Assembly (NCBI GenBank): GCA_041485125.1
Contig: JBGPIT010000370.1
Coordinates: 1 to 5,191, forward strand
Reading direction: 5' to 3'
Source of the DNA: JBGPIT01 sp041485125
GTDB taxonomy: Bacteria > Desulfobacterota > Binatia > UTPRO1
Length of the DNA stretch: 5,191 nt
Part shown: positions 4,806 through 5,191 of the stretch, in pieces
Layout of the letters: every line of letters starts with the position of its first letter
Position numbering within the stretch: the first letter of the stretch is position 1
Translations under genes and position numbers: made by a program
Notes under the pieces: model-generated
The model's database searches: none
Told to the model about the DNA's origin: nothing
The model's input: only the letters and a program-made list of their open reading frames with translations

Positions 4806-5191
4806 TTGCCGGCTAACAACGATGCGCCGCCCTCTCGAGCGGCTGCATTCACGAGCGGGCCATTCGGTCAGGGGCTTCTCGCCCTCCTGCTGCTCGGCAC
4901 TGCGATGTACGCCTTGTTCAACGCGAGCTCGCTCGGCAGCAACGTGTCGATCCTGTTCGTCGGTGGCCTCATCGTGCTGATGATGGCGCTCGGCGGCCTC
5001 GCCGCGCTGCTCGCCAGCATCAGTCTCTCCGAGACCCGCGACGCATTCGGGTTGCCGCCGGGAACGATACGCGCGCTGCTCGCGGTCGGGTTGCTGGTGG
5101 TCTTCGTCGTGTTCGGCATCGGCGAGCTGAATCGCCTGAACGAGGCGTCGTCGGTCGGCAAGGAGATCGAAACGACGACCGCGCCAGCGAA
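4806..5191 (+). CDS. Small multi-helix membrane protein, N-terminal part (runs off the right edge)
   Basis: From TTG at 4806 the frame is open to the window end: 128 codons plus two bases. The protein begins with a short polar segment (MPANNDAPPSRAA). Three hydrophobic helices follow: about 22-39 (QGLLALLLLGTAMYALFN), 47-71 (VSILFVGGLIVLMMALGG and onward) and 89-106 (RALLAVGLLVVFVVFGI). Between helices 2 and 3 lies SETRDAFGLPPGTIR, a short loop with the look of a conserved motif. After helix 3 the chain turns polar and Thr-rich (ELNRLNEASS, then KEIETTTAPA). I do not recognise the family; an integral inner-membrane protein is all that is supported. The start rests on the Shine-Dalgarno at 4794-4800. 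It is divergent from the beta-propeller remnant, with 231 bp between them. Confidence 0.75.
   Translation, partial: MPANNDAPPSRAAAFTSGPFGQGLLALLLLGTAMYALFNASSLGSNVSILFVGGLIVLMMALGGLAALLASISLSETRDAFGLPPGTIRALLAVGLLVVFVVFGIGELNRLNEASSVGKEIETTTAPA

Overview
The window is GC-rich DNA with short intergenic gaps, typical of a bacterial chromosome. The large secreted protein combines 'LCNPADKNGE' cysteine modules, a long Thr-Pro linker and Lcl/DUF1566 domains. From memory, that style is frequent in uncultured deltaproteobacteria-like lineages such as Candidatus Binatota. The lineage is therefore an inference; no rRNA or marker gene is present to test it.

Layout, left to right. (1) 1-171, minus strand: the first 57 codons of an MFS transporter that runs off the left edge. 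(2) 307-720, plus strand: a complete YhcB/ZapG-family (DUF1043) membrane-anchored coiled-coil protein. It is divergent from the transporter across a 135-bp gap. (3) 785-3103, plus strand: a 772-residue exported modular protein. It has a signal peptide, two N-terminal cysteine-motif modules, a Thr-Pro linker of about 100 residues and two gap-free tandem DUF1566 domains. (4) 3149-3867, minus strand: a type II toxin-antitoxin operon, a Phd/YefM-like antitoxin followed by a PIN-domain (VapC-like) toxin overlapping by 4 nt. Its promoter and operator can be read from sequence. (5) 3864-4574, minus strand: a probable remnant of a second surface protein (one delta-60/DUF5122 beta-propeller repeat, a Thr-Pro linker, and an extracellular-type domain that stops abruptly). 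The break lies beside a perfect 8-bp inverted repeat just upstream of the toxin-antitoxin operon. (6) 4806-5191, plus strand: the 5' part of a three-helix membrane protein with a TTG start and a very strong Shine-Dalgarno sequence, running off the right edge.

There is no shared pathway. The window mixes housekeeping membrane or envelope functions (transporter, ZapG-like, small membrane protein) with secreted modular proteins and a toxin-antitoxin cassette. The cassette sits against a broken gene, which suggests past insertion or deletion at that point. I see no CRISPR array, RNA gene, transposase or integrase. I do not see a convincing new defence or biosynthetic system. The most informative oddities are the paired cysteine loss in the exported protein, the ADKN motif recurring in two module types, the compact probably leaderless toxin-antitoxin promoter, and the truncation junction.
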